Assembly (NCBI GenBank): GCA_039186015.1
Contig: JBCDAH010000047.1
Location: 1-32,483 of the forward strand
Origin: JBCBWG01 sp039186015
GTDB taxonomy: Bacteria; Pseudomonadota; Alphaproteobacteria; Rhizobiales; Hyphomicrobiaceae
DNA: 32,483 bases
Direction of reading: 5' to 3'
Part shown: in pieces, positions 1-6,651 of the stretch
How the letters are laid out: each line of letters opens with the position of its first letter
Position numbering within the stretch: position 1 is the first letter of the stretch
Made by a program: the position numbers and the translations under genes
The notes under the pieces: model-generated
Told to the model about the DNA's origin: nothing
Seen by the model: the letters and a program-made list of their open reading frames with translations, nothing else
Databases searched by the model: none

Positions 1-72
1 AGCGGGCCGACGAACTGGATCTCGCGGCCGCGATGGACGCCGATCACGTGTGCGTGCACGGCGCCGTTGCCC

Positions 73-489
73 TCATCGTCGAAGACCTCCAGGAAGAAGC
101 CCCCAGGCCAGCCAAACGAGGCCGATCCCCATCAGAACGATTGCGATCTCGTGATAGAGAATTGTCTGGATGGCGAGCCACAGGCGTTGCAGCCCATGAG
201 CACCGTCCGGTTGGGCGCTACGGCGCGGGCCGGTGATGTGACCGGTCAGAAACGAGACTTCCTGCCACGCCCAACACAGTAACCCGCAAATGAACGCAAG
301 ATATGCGCCCTCAACGGTCGGCATCTGCGTAGACGCCGCAAAACCTATGAGGGCGCAGACCAAGATTGTTGTCGACCAGATCATCGTCCAGCCGAATGTG
401 GATTTCGGCAACCCATCCACGTAAACGATCACTCCGGTGGAGAACCACCAAAGGAACACGGCGAACAGGATGGGAAGTGCCAGTTCCAT
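73..489 (-). CDS. puhE: PuhE-like photosynthetic complex assembly protein, N-terminal half (stops early)
   Basis: Membrane protein of the puh operon, thought to help assemble or maintain the reaction centre/LH1 complex. The N-terminus has the family look: a hydrophobic segment at residues 4-20 containing FLWWFSTG, two further membrane segments at about 34-50 and 62-80, the motif FLTGHITGPR near residue 80, then YHE before a fourth segment (112-130). ATG at 489 has GAGGT just upstream, and acsF ends 42 nt before it. From memory, family members are about 250-290 residues with more membrane segments after this point. Here the frame hits TGA at 73-75 after 138 codons. Beyond the stop another frame is open to the window edge, but its translation does not look like the missing PuhE part. 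A rearranged or truncated gene, an assembly error, or a naturally short form are all possible. Family assignment is fairly secure, integrity is not. Confidence 0.7.
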   Translation of the reverse strand: MELALPILFAVFLWWFSTGVIVYVDGLPKSTFGWTMIWSTTILVCALIGFAASTQMPTVEGAYLAFICGLLCWAWQEVSFLTGHITGPRRSAQPDGAHGLQRLWLAIQTILYHEIAIVLMGIGLVWLAWGLLPGGLRR

Positions 490-531
490 TTTACCTCACG
501 CGATCAAGGCGGACGGCCGAGTGGCCAGCGG

Positions 532-1599
532 CTACCAGGCCGGTTGAAGCCGGCTTTGCTCTGGAATTGTGTTGTTGCGCGCCGGCAGGAAATAGAGACG
601 CACGAAGGTCGTCGCTGCCGCTGCCGCCCATCCAATGCGTTTCAGACCGCCAAGAACGCCGCCCTGCTTTTTCGCGTCATCCAGCCGGTCGGAAATCTTG
701 CGGAGATCTTCCAGGCGCTCGAAGAACTTCGGATTCTCGAGGTCGATAGTGATCGGGAAGACCTGCTTCGAAATCTCCGACGTGATCTGGAAGACCTGTT
801 TGCCGTACTCCGTCGGATCGATGTCGAGCGCTTTGTGGAATGCCGGACGGTTGTGATCGCGAACGTACATCGTTGCGAACACGGCAAGGAGGAAGAAGCG
901 CACCCAGTAGGTGTTCGCACCTGAGATGAGCTTGGGATTTGCGCGCATGAGCAATGCAAACGCTTCGCCGTGGCGAAACTCGTCGTTGCACCACTGTTCG
1001 AACCATTTGAAGATCGGATGAATGCGGCGCTCAGGATGCCGCTGCAAATGCCGAAAGATCGTGATGTAGCGGGCATAGCCGATCTTTTCTGACAGATACG
1101 TCGCGTAGAAAATGAACTTCGGCTTGAAGAACGTGTACTTCTTGGTGCGTGTCAGATATCCGAGATCGATCCCTAGGCCGAAGTCTTTCAGGCTGTCGTT
1201 GATGAAGCCGGCGTGGCGGGCCTCGTCCCGCGCCATGAGTTTGAAGAGCTGGCAGACATCGGGGTTGGTGCCGCGTTTCTTCATTTCGGCATATAGGACA
1301 CAACCGGAGAACTCGGCCGTCAAGGAGGAGACGAGGAAGTCGACCAACTCCTTGCGCAGATCCTCCGGCAGCGCCATCAGGTCGACATCGTCCCACTCCG
1401 CGTTGCGCTTGAAATGCCCCTTGTTCGGATCGCTTTCCATTTCCGCAATCAGCGCGTCCCATTCCTTGCGAACGGACGTGACGTCGATTTTGTCGAGTTC
1501 ATCGAAGTCGGTCGTGTAAAACCGGGGTGACAGGATCGTGTCCTGCTGTGCCCAGCTAATCGTATCTTTCTTCGTAATCGACAGGTTCTCGATTGTCAT
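532..1599 (-). CDS. acsF: Mg-protoporphyrin IX monomethyl ester oxidative (aerobic) cyclase AcsF
   Basis: Forms the isocyclic ring E of bacteriochlorophyll by oxygen-dependent cyclisation of Mg-protoporphyrin IX monomethyl ester, giving divinyl protochlorophyllide. The 355-residue product has the di-iron carboxylate signature of the family: Glu near 105 in LYAEMKKR, DEARH at 125-129 and NDEFRH at 205-210. Length matches proteobacterial AcsF (about 350-360). The open frame extends 24 codons further upstream, but ATG at 1599 is chosen because it is preceded by GAGGAG, overlaps the stop of the previous gene as ATGA, and starts the family-like N-terminus (MTIENLS). The extension lies over the upstream gene. 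It follows the BchM step encoded in the same operon. No bchE is seen in the window, so this is the only ring-E cyclase visible here. Confidence 0.95.
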   Translation of the reverse strand: MTIENLSITKKDTISWAQQDTILSPRFYTTDFDELDKIDVTSVRKEWDALIAEMESDPNKGHFKRNAEWDDVDLMALPEDLRKELVDFLVSSLTAEFSGCVLYAEMKKRGTNPDVCQLFKLMARDEARHAGFINDSLKDFGLGIDLGYLTRTKKYTFFKPKFIFYATYLSEKIGYARYITIFRHLQRHPERRIHPIFKWFEQWCNDEFRHGEAFALLMRANPKLISGANTYWVRFFLLAVFATMYVRDHNRPAFHKALDIDPTEYGKQVFQITSEISKQVFPITIDLENPKFFERLEDLRKISDRLDDAKKQGGVLGGLKRIGWAAAAATTFVRLYFLPARNNTIPEQSRLQPAW

Positions 1600-1886
1600 A
1601 GCTGGCGCTCCTCGCTGAAGCTGAATTCGCAGAGCTCCATGAACTCCAGATCGCCGGTTAGCCGCGTCCAAAACCGCTCGATCGGTCCGGCCCGGCGCAC
1701 GGTTGCCTGGCGGCGAAGTTCAACGCTTTCGCCATATGGGACGACGATGGGGTCACCGTGAACTTTGACCTCATCGCCCGGTTGAATTTGCAGATCACCG
1801 TCCAATTCGACGTGCGCCTCGAGGCTCTCGAAGGTGTTGATCACGCGAACTGTGCACGGGACCTCGATCGTCTTGTTTTGCGGCAT
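1596..1886 (-). CDS. Conserved small protein of the puh-acsF operon, function unknown
   Basis: A 96-residue soluble protein without membrane segments or signal peptide. A small gene is commonly found immediately before acsF in proteobacterial photosynthesis clusters, and this one holds that place. Its first two-thirds alternate hydrophobic and polar residues, suggesting a small beta structure (for example the stretch PGDEVKVHGD near residue 38). The last third has charged and aromatic residues (FWTRLTGDLEFMELCEF). ATG at 1886 is the first start of the frame. The stop overlaps the acsF start as ATGA, so translation of the two is probably coupled and the protein may work with AcsF, for instance in cyclase assembly or stability. 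That role is inference from position only. I know no established function for it. Confidence 0.8.
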   Translation of the reverse strand: MPQNKTIEVPCTVRVINTFESLEAHVELDGDLQIQPGDEVKVHGDPIVVPYGESVELRRQATVRRAGPIERFWTRLTGDLEFMELCEFSFSEERQL

Positions 1887-1933
1887 TGGACCCCAGTCCT
1901 CCTTGCGCGAGTTACCCCGGTTCCGAATTCCCT

Positions 1934-1953
1934 GGAAGCGCCCATGCGCTTCC
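1934..1953 (-). repeat. Strong intercistronic hairpin between puhB and the small acsF-linked gene
   Basis: An 8-bp perfect inverted repeat, GGAAGCGC / GCGCTTCC, with a 4-nt loop lies in the 98-nt gap after puhB. No run of T follows on the minus strand, so it does not look like a simple intrinsic terminator. A shorter 5-bp hairpin (CAGTG-GA-CACTG, 1960-1971) lies beside it toward puhB. Together they could protect mRNA ends or mark a processing site. Confidence 0.55.
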
Positions 1954-1984
1954 CTCAGTCAGTGGACACTGGCGTCGCCGTGCG

Positions 1985-2695
1985 TTAGGCGCGTGCCGTT
2001 GTCAGTGCCGCTGGTTGCGGCGCGTCTGTCGGTTGGTTCGTTGCCGGTGCCGTACGAATCGGCACCTTCGGTCTGGCGCGCTCGTAGGCTTGGCCTTGCT
2101 CAGTCACATACTGCGCGAGGCTGTCAGCCAGGACCCGTGCGGCGACGGCAGCATCGGCGACGCAGCGAATGGCTGGTGCCGTTCCCTGCCAACTCCATGG
2201 CCGGTTGTGCGGCCAAGCGGCATAGAGCGCGAGGCGATTTCCGTCGAGCAACGACAGCGACACGTCTCCGTTGCCATCGTCGCGGATTTTGGCGGCGGCG
2301 TTGGCTACTTTGGAGAACGGGACGTTGATGGCCATCGGCATCGTCACGCCGTGGCGGATGACGAGGCGCTTATTGGTGATTGTGTAGACCGTGTTGATCG
2401 CCATCAACCAGCCGAAGCACATTGCAAAGCCAACAATGGCCGCCCCTACGCCAAGCAACGTGGCAAAAGTGAGCGCGATCCGCCAGGCCTCTGCGCCGTG
2501 ATTGAGCCCTGAGAAGATCGAGGACACAGCGAGCACGGCGAAGACCGCAAACACGAGACGTGTTCGGAATACGTGATGGCCAAACCGCCACGCCTCCGGC
2601 GAGCCCGACCATAGGATCGTCTCGTCCTCCGGTAACTTGGTCGGTAAGCCGGCAATCGGCTCGAAGTCAAAGTCAGGGTCGTGGTGTTGGCTCAT
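1985..2695 (-). CDS. puhB: PuhB, reaction-centre/LH1 assembly membrane protein
   Basis: Membrane protein needed for efficient reaction-centre and LH1 assembly in Rhodobacter. The 236-residue product begins with a soluble segment carrying the ETILWSGSPE motif, then three membrane segments at about 40-60, 65-82 and 90-115. A PH-like region follows (TITNKRLVIRHG), typical of PuhB, which belongs to the bacterial PH-domain group. The open frame could start at GTG 2701, but ATG 2695 is preferred: it has GGAG at a sensible distance and overlaps the puhA stop as ATGA, while the GTG is too close to that GGAG. The C-terminal 40 residues are Ala/Pro/Thr-rich and probably disordered. In many clusters puhC follows puhB. 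Here only a 98-nt gap with a hairpin follows. Confidence 0.92.
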   Translation of the reverse strand: MSQHHDPDFDFEPIAGLPTKLPEDETILWSGSPEAWRFGHHVFRTRLVFAVFAVLAVSSIFSGLNHGAEAWRIALTFATLLGVGAAIVGFAMCFGWLMAINTVYTITNKRLVIRHGVTMPMAINVPFSKVANAAAKIRDDGNGDVSLSLLDGNRLALYAAWPHNRPWSWQGTAPAIRCVADAAVAARVLADSLAQYVTEQGQAYERARPKVPIRTAPATNQPTDAPQPAALTTARA

Positions 2696-3546
2696 ATCCA
2701 CGGCTCCTGACGCTGAGGCGTGGCGTAGAGCCGGCCGCCGCCGACGTAGCTCATGATCTGATCTTCTTCCAACAGCGTGATTTGGTCCGGCGACCGTGTC
2801 ATCGGAATGCCTGCGAACTGCTCGGCCGTCAGCGCGTTGGTTGAGAAGGTTGCGACAATCTCTTGTTTCTTAACCGATATAAGCAACTGCAGCAGATCGC
2901 GGTTGGTGGTGTAGTTGACCAGCGTCCATGGTATGAGAACCCGTGCTGCCGGAGCGGCCGGCTCGTCGCCTACCGGGGCGGCCGCTGGCAATTCAACCTC
3001 TGCGTAGCGAATGACGAAGTCCGAGCGGTCGACCCACAGGTCCATGATCGTGCCGGCTTCGACGCCATCGCAGCCATAAATCGCACTGCCGCGCGGATCG
3101 ATATCCTGCTTTGCAACTTCGAAGTCTGAATCGATACGCATTGGGATAATGCGCGGCCTAAGTTCAAACGTTGTATCCGGAATGTCGGGGCGCTCCGAAA
3201 ATGAGGCCGGCCCAACGGCGTCCGTCATGGGATTGCCGGTGGGGACAAATGGCGAGCCGACGCCACCAACCACCATTTCCATGTTGAGGTTGCGGGTGTC
3301 GGCGCGAGTATCGTCTGGTGCCTGAACCGTCCGTCCGTCATTGGTTTCGAATGTCTTTGGTGACGGCATCCACAGATCCTGGTTCCAGGATTTGCCGTCG
3401 AGTTCGCCGACGAGCGGGAATCCTTCTCGGCGTCCTTCCTGCTGCAGATAGAGAACGAGCCAGAAGAAGAATGCCCAGAAGACGTACAGCGCAACGAGCG
3501 CGAGGTCGATGTGGCCCGTGAAGTTGCCGAATTGCTGTAAAACCAT
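2692..3546 (-). CDS. puhA: Photosynthetic reaction centre H subunit PuhA
   Basis: H subunit of the type-II reaction centre. It caps the L/M core on the cytoplasmic side and supplies the proton path to QB. The 284-residue product has one N-terminal membrane helix (about 12-32, rich in Leu, Phe and Trp), preceded by FGNFTGHIDLA and followed by LYLQQEGRREGFPL, both closely matching the family N-terminus. The cytoplasmic part contains family-like blocks (DLWVDRSDFVIRYAEVEL, LLQLLISVKKQEIVATFS, LLEEDQIMSYVGGGRLYA). ATG 3546 is chosen over in-frame GTG 3552 because of the spacing from AAGGA. The protein is somewhat longer than the roughly 255-260 residues of classic H subunits, partly through an Ala/Pro-rich insert near residue 175. 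It follows lhaA by 41 nt, the usual arrangement. Confidence 0.96.
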   Translation of the reverse strand: MVLQQFGNFTGHIDLALVALYVFWAFFFWLVLYLQQEGRREGFPLVGELDGKSWNQDLWMPSPKTFETNDGRTVQAPDDTRADTRNLNMEMVVGGVGSPFVPTGNPMTDAVGPASFSERPDIPDTTFELRPRIIPMRIDSDFEVAKQDIDPRGSAIYGCDGVEAGTIMDLWVDRSDFVIRYAEVELPAAAPVGDEPAAPAARVLIPWTLVNYTTNRDLLQLLISVKKQEIVATFSTNALTAEQFAGIPMTRSPDQITLLEEDQIMSYVGGGRLYATPQRQEPWI

Positions 3547-3587
3547 AACCACTTTTCCTTCCGCGTCTGAGGCCTTTGTGCCGGGTA

Positions 3588-5033
3588 TCAGCCCGGGCTC
3601 TCTGTTATGCCGAATCGTTCAATTGTTCTGCGTTCACCTTGCCGTTGGTGACGGGCAAGAGGCCCAATCACCGCGATGGTTGCGAACAACAACAGGATTT
3701 CGAGATGGTAGATCGTGACGTAGCCGAGGCTGGTGCCATCGAAGCCGGAGCCAAGCGCACCGTTTGATGCCAACGCCTTGACGCCGTCGCGAATGGCGCC
3801 GCCCAGAGCCATTGCCGCTCCGGTTGCCGTGGCTTGCACGGCGCCCCAAGCGCCGAGCGCGAGGCCGGCGCCGTCTTCATCGGCTTGGCTCATCGCTGCC
3901 ATCAATGTACCGACGGCGAACAAGCCGCTGCCGAATCCGATGCAGAACGTGCCGGATTGAAACAGGACAACGGACTCAAGCGGACCGGACAGGATGACAC
4001 CGGCAAACGCGCCGATCCCGAAGACGGCGCCGAATGCGGCAAGACGACAGGCGTCATGGCCTTTGCTCAACAGTCTCGCAGCCAGCATAAATCCGAGCAG
4101 ACTGCCGCCGGCCATGAAGGCGGTCAGAGCCGTTGTCTGGCTGACGCTCAGCTTGAGCACTTCGCCGCCATACGGCTCCAGAAGAATGTCCTGCATGCCG
4201 AATGCTGCCGCGCCAAGGCCGACAGCTGCCAAGAGCCGGTAGGGTCGCTTGTTCTGACGATAGGCTGTCCACGCCTGCCAGAATGTCGGGTGTTTGCGGT
4301 CTGGCGCAGTCAGCGCCATGTTGCGCGGCTCCTGCTTCCAAAGCGCGATGTGGTTCAGGACGATCACGACAACGGCGCAGCCTTGAATGACCTGGATTAA
4401 CACCTTGGGCGACGGATCGGTTAGCAACTGCCCCAGGATGATGGCCGAAAAGAACATGCCGACCAGTAGCATCACGTAGAGCAGAGCGATCACGCGCGGT
4501 CGGCTGTCGTCGTCGGAGAGATCGGCTGCGAGTGCGAGGCCTGCGGTTTGCGTCATGTGGACGCCGGCGCCGGCCAGCAGAAACGCGACCGCCGATGCGA
4601 TTTCCCCAACGTAGGGCGGTGCCGTGCCATCCGACAGGTTCAGAAGTGCGAACGGCATAATGGCAAGGCCGCCGTACGTCAGCATCGCGCCAAGGCCAAT
4701 GTACGGTACCCGTCGCCAACCCAGAAACGAGCGGTGTGTATCAGACCGAAAACCGATAAGCGCGCGGACGGGCGCCAGGATCAACGGGAGAGACACCATC
4801 AATGCGACAAGTCCGGCCGGCACACCGAGTTCCACGATCATGACGCGATTGAGCGTTCCGGTCAGCAACACCATCGTCATGCCGACCGCGACCTGAAAGA
4901 GCGACAAACGCAACAAGCGCGCGAGCGGAAGATCCTTCGTTGCCGCATCGGCGAACGGCAACAATTGCAGGAACAGGTTCGCCGTCGTTTTGGGTGACAG
5001 GCGCGGCGCTCGGTTTGTCGTCTTCATGGTCAT
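3588..5033 (-). CDS. lhaA: LhaA, BCD-family MFS protein for LH1 assembly
   Basis: Polytopic membrane protein of the bacteriochlorophyll delivery (BCD/PucC) branch of the major facilitator superfamily. LhaA is required for LH1 assembly, probably by presenting pigment or stabilising nascent LH1 polypeptides. The 481-residue product shows about 12 hydrophobic segments and family motifs: LTGTLNRVMIVELGVPA at the first helix, GWRRVPYIGLGAMLTYGG after the second, ILLEPYGGEVLKLS in mid-protein and ALGAWGAVQATA later. Gene position between bchM and puhA is the classic place of lhaA and separates it from pucC and bch2. ATG 5033 overlaps the bchM stop as ATGA. A second BCD-family member, bch2, lies at 17695-19041. 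Confidence 0.93.
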   Translation of the reverse strand: MTMKTTNRAPRLSPKTTANLFLQLLPFADAATKDLPLARLLRLSLFQVAVGMTMVLLTGTLNRVMIVELGVPAGLVALMVSLPLILAPVRALIGFRSDTHRSFLGWRRVPYIGLGAMLTYGGLAIMPFALLNLSDGTAPPYVGEIASAVAFLLAGAGVHMTQTAGLALAADLSDDDSRPRVIALLYVMLLVGMFFSAIILGQLLTDPSPKVLIQVIQGCAVVVIVLNHIALWKQEPRNMALTAPDRKHPTFWQAWTAYRQNKRPYRLLAAVGLGAAAFGMQDILLEPYGGEVLKLSVSQTTALTAFMAGGSLLGFMLAARLLSKGHDACRLAAFGAVFGIGAFAGVILSGPLESVVLFQSGTFCIGFGSGLFAVGTLMAAMSQADEDGAGLALGAWGAVQATATGAAMALGGAIRDGVKALASNGALGSGFDGTSLGYVTIYHLEILLLFATIAVIGPLARHQRQGERRTIERFGITESPG

Positions 5034-5728
5034 CGGCGGACGAGCTCCATGCCATGAGAGGTATAGAACCCGCTGCCGATCCGACCGTGACGGGAAATGC
5101 GCCAGTCTGAAAGCCGCGGCTCCGACGTGATCACCTGTCGCATACGCCGTTCCGACACTGGTACGATTGCCGGCGCGCGATCCGAACGCGGGAAGAGACG
5201 GCCGGTGACATGCATGGCACGCAGCGCCGGCGTTGCCGGTGCGAAGGTAAAGACAATCGATCCCGTCGTTCGAGCAGCCAGTTGTGCAAGAGCGTTTGTG
5301 ATGTCGTCCGCGTCATAGTGGATCAGGCTGTCCATTGCGACGACATGGTCGAAGCTGCCGAAACGATCCGACAACATGTCTCCGACTTCGTAGGTGATGC
5401 GGTTGTTCGCGTGATCCGGTGTGCGCTGCCGGGCGACGTCGATCAGCGAATTCGCGATATCGATGGCGACGACATCAGCTCCGCGTTCCGCCGCAGCGAT
5501 CGCGAGCGCACCCGTGCCGCAGCCGGCGTCGAGGATCCGGCGGCCGGAAATCGTTTCCGGCAACCAGCTGAGCAACTGCGCGCGCATGCGGCTTCGCCCG
5601 GCGCGAACCGTGGCGCGGATTCCGCTGACTTTGGCGTCCGATGTCAGTTGCGACCATGCTTCCGACGCCGTCTGGTCGAAGTAGATCTCAAGCTGATCTC
5701 GCCGTGCGCTGTAACTATCGTCCATCAT
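5030..5728 (-). CDS. bchM: Mg-protoporphyrin IX O-methyltransferase BchM
   Basis: Transfers a methyl group from S-adenosylmethionine to the ring-C propionate of Mg-protoporphyrin IX, making the AcsF substrate. The 232-residue product has the SAM-binding motif I ILDAGCGTGALAIAAA near residue 65, an acidic loop VVAIDIAN after the next strand, and the family C-terminus with SERRMRQVI and GFYTSHGMELVRR. A longer frame would need TTG at 5743. ATG 5728 is preferred since AGGCAGG lies directly before it (a second ATG at 5725 is equally close). It follows bchL by 11 nt and its stop overlaps the lhaA start. Confidence 0.94.
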   Translation of the reverse strand: MMDDSYSARRDQLEIYFDQTASEAWSQLTSDAKVSGIRATVRAGRSRMRAQLLSWLPETISGRRILDAGCGTGALAIAAAERGADVVAIDIANSLIDVARQRTPDHANNRITYEVGDMLSDRFGSFDHVVAMDSLIHYDADDITNALAQLAARTTGSIVFTFAPATPALRAMHVTGRLFPRSDRAPAIVPVSERRMRQVITSEPRLSDWRISRHGRIGSGFYTSHGMELVRR

Positions 5729-5739
5729 CCTGCCTGCGA

Positions 5740-6651
5740 TCAATCGAACCCCAGGAAGTCGAAGATCTCCCGGTCCTTCATTGCGGTTGCTTCGAGCGGA
5801 TCGGTTCCGTCCCAGAGCGTTTGCGCGAGGCGCAAGTATTCAGCCTGAACGGCTTCGAGTTCCGGCGATGGATCCATCTCGAATAGTGTTGCCTTCTTCA
5901 GGCGGCTCTTGCGGATCACATCGAGGGTCGGAAAGTGGGCGAGACGCTTCAAGCCGGTTTCCGCACAGAAGCGGTCAACTTCCTCGGTCGTGTCGCTGCG
6001 GTTGGCGATCACGCCGCCGAGTCGCACATCGTAGTTGCGCGCTTTCGCACCGATCGCCGACACAATGCGGTTCATCGCGAAAATCGAATCGAAGTCGTTC
6101 GCTGTGACGATCAGGGCGCGATCGGCGTGCTGCAACGGGGCTGCAAATCCACCGCAAACGACATCTCCCAGGACGTCGAAGATCACGACATCGGTGTCTT
6201 CCAGCAGATGATGCTCCTTGAGAAGTTTGACGGTCTGACCGACAACGTAGCCGCCGCATCCCGTTCCCGCTGGTGGGCCGCCGGCTTCGACACACATCAC
6301 GCCGTTGTAGCCCTCGAACACAAAGTCCTCGGTCCGGAGTTCTTCCGTGTGGAAGTCCACCTCCTGGAGCACGTCGATCACCGTCGGCATCAGCCGCTTG
6401 GTGAGCGTAAACGTCGAATCGTGCTTGGGATCGCAGCCGATTTGGAGAACGCGCTTGCCGATCTTCGAGAACGCAACGGAAAGATTGGATGACGTCGTGC
6501 TCTTGCCGATCCCGCCCTTGCCATAGACGGCAAAGACTTTTGCCGCATCGATTTTCACGCGTGGGTCGGCGTGAACCTGAACGCTGCCCTCGCCGTCGCC
6601 AAACCCGGCGGACGCACAGGAACCACAGCCCGATTTCAAGTCAAGCGTCAT
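5740..6651 (-). CDS. bchL: Dark-operative protochlorophyllide reductase ATPase subunit BchL
   Basis: Nitrogenase iron-protein homologue. The homodimer uses ATP to pass electrons to BchN/BchB for light-independent reduction of protochlorophyllide ring D. The 303-residue product has the P-loop GKGGIGKST at about 44-52, and the two Cys that hold the intersubunit 4Fe-4S cluster are visible at about 132 (GTGCGGY) and 166 (GDVVCGGF). The N-terminal 30 residues carry three Cys (SGCGSC) as in several BchL proteins. ATG 6651 overlaps the bchH stop as ATGA. The sequence is highly conserved throughout and seems intact. The [4Fe-4S] enzyme is expected to be oxygen-sensitive, in contrast to the oxygen-using AcsF of the same operon. 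Confidence 0.97.
   Translation of the reverse strand: MTLDLKSGCGSCASAGFGDGEGSVQVHADPRVKIDAAKVFAVYGKGGIGKSTTSSNLSVAFSKIGKRVLQIGCDPKHDSTFTLTKRLMPTVIDVLQEVDFHTEELRTEDFVFEGYNGVMCVEAGGPPAGTGCGGYVVGQTVKLLKEHHLLEDTDVVIFDVLGDVVCGGFAAPLQHADRALIVTANDFDSIFAMNRIVSAIGAKARNYDVRLGGVIANRSDTTEEVDRFCAETGLKRLAHFPTLDVIRKSRLKKATLFEMDPSPELEAVQAEYLRLAQTLWDGTDPLEATAMKDREIFDFLGFD

Noticed and set aside
1..120. Single-frameshift explanation for short puhE
   Set aside because: Translations of the other frames after position 120 do not show the expected downstream PuhE pattern (hydrophobic helices with a WTF...SAKLN-like block).
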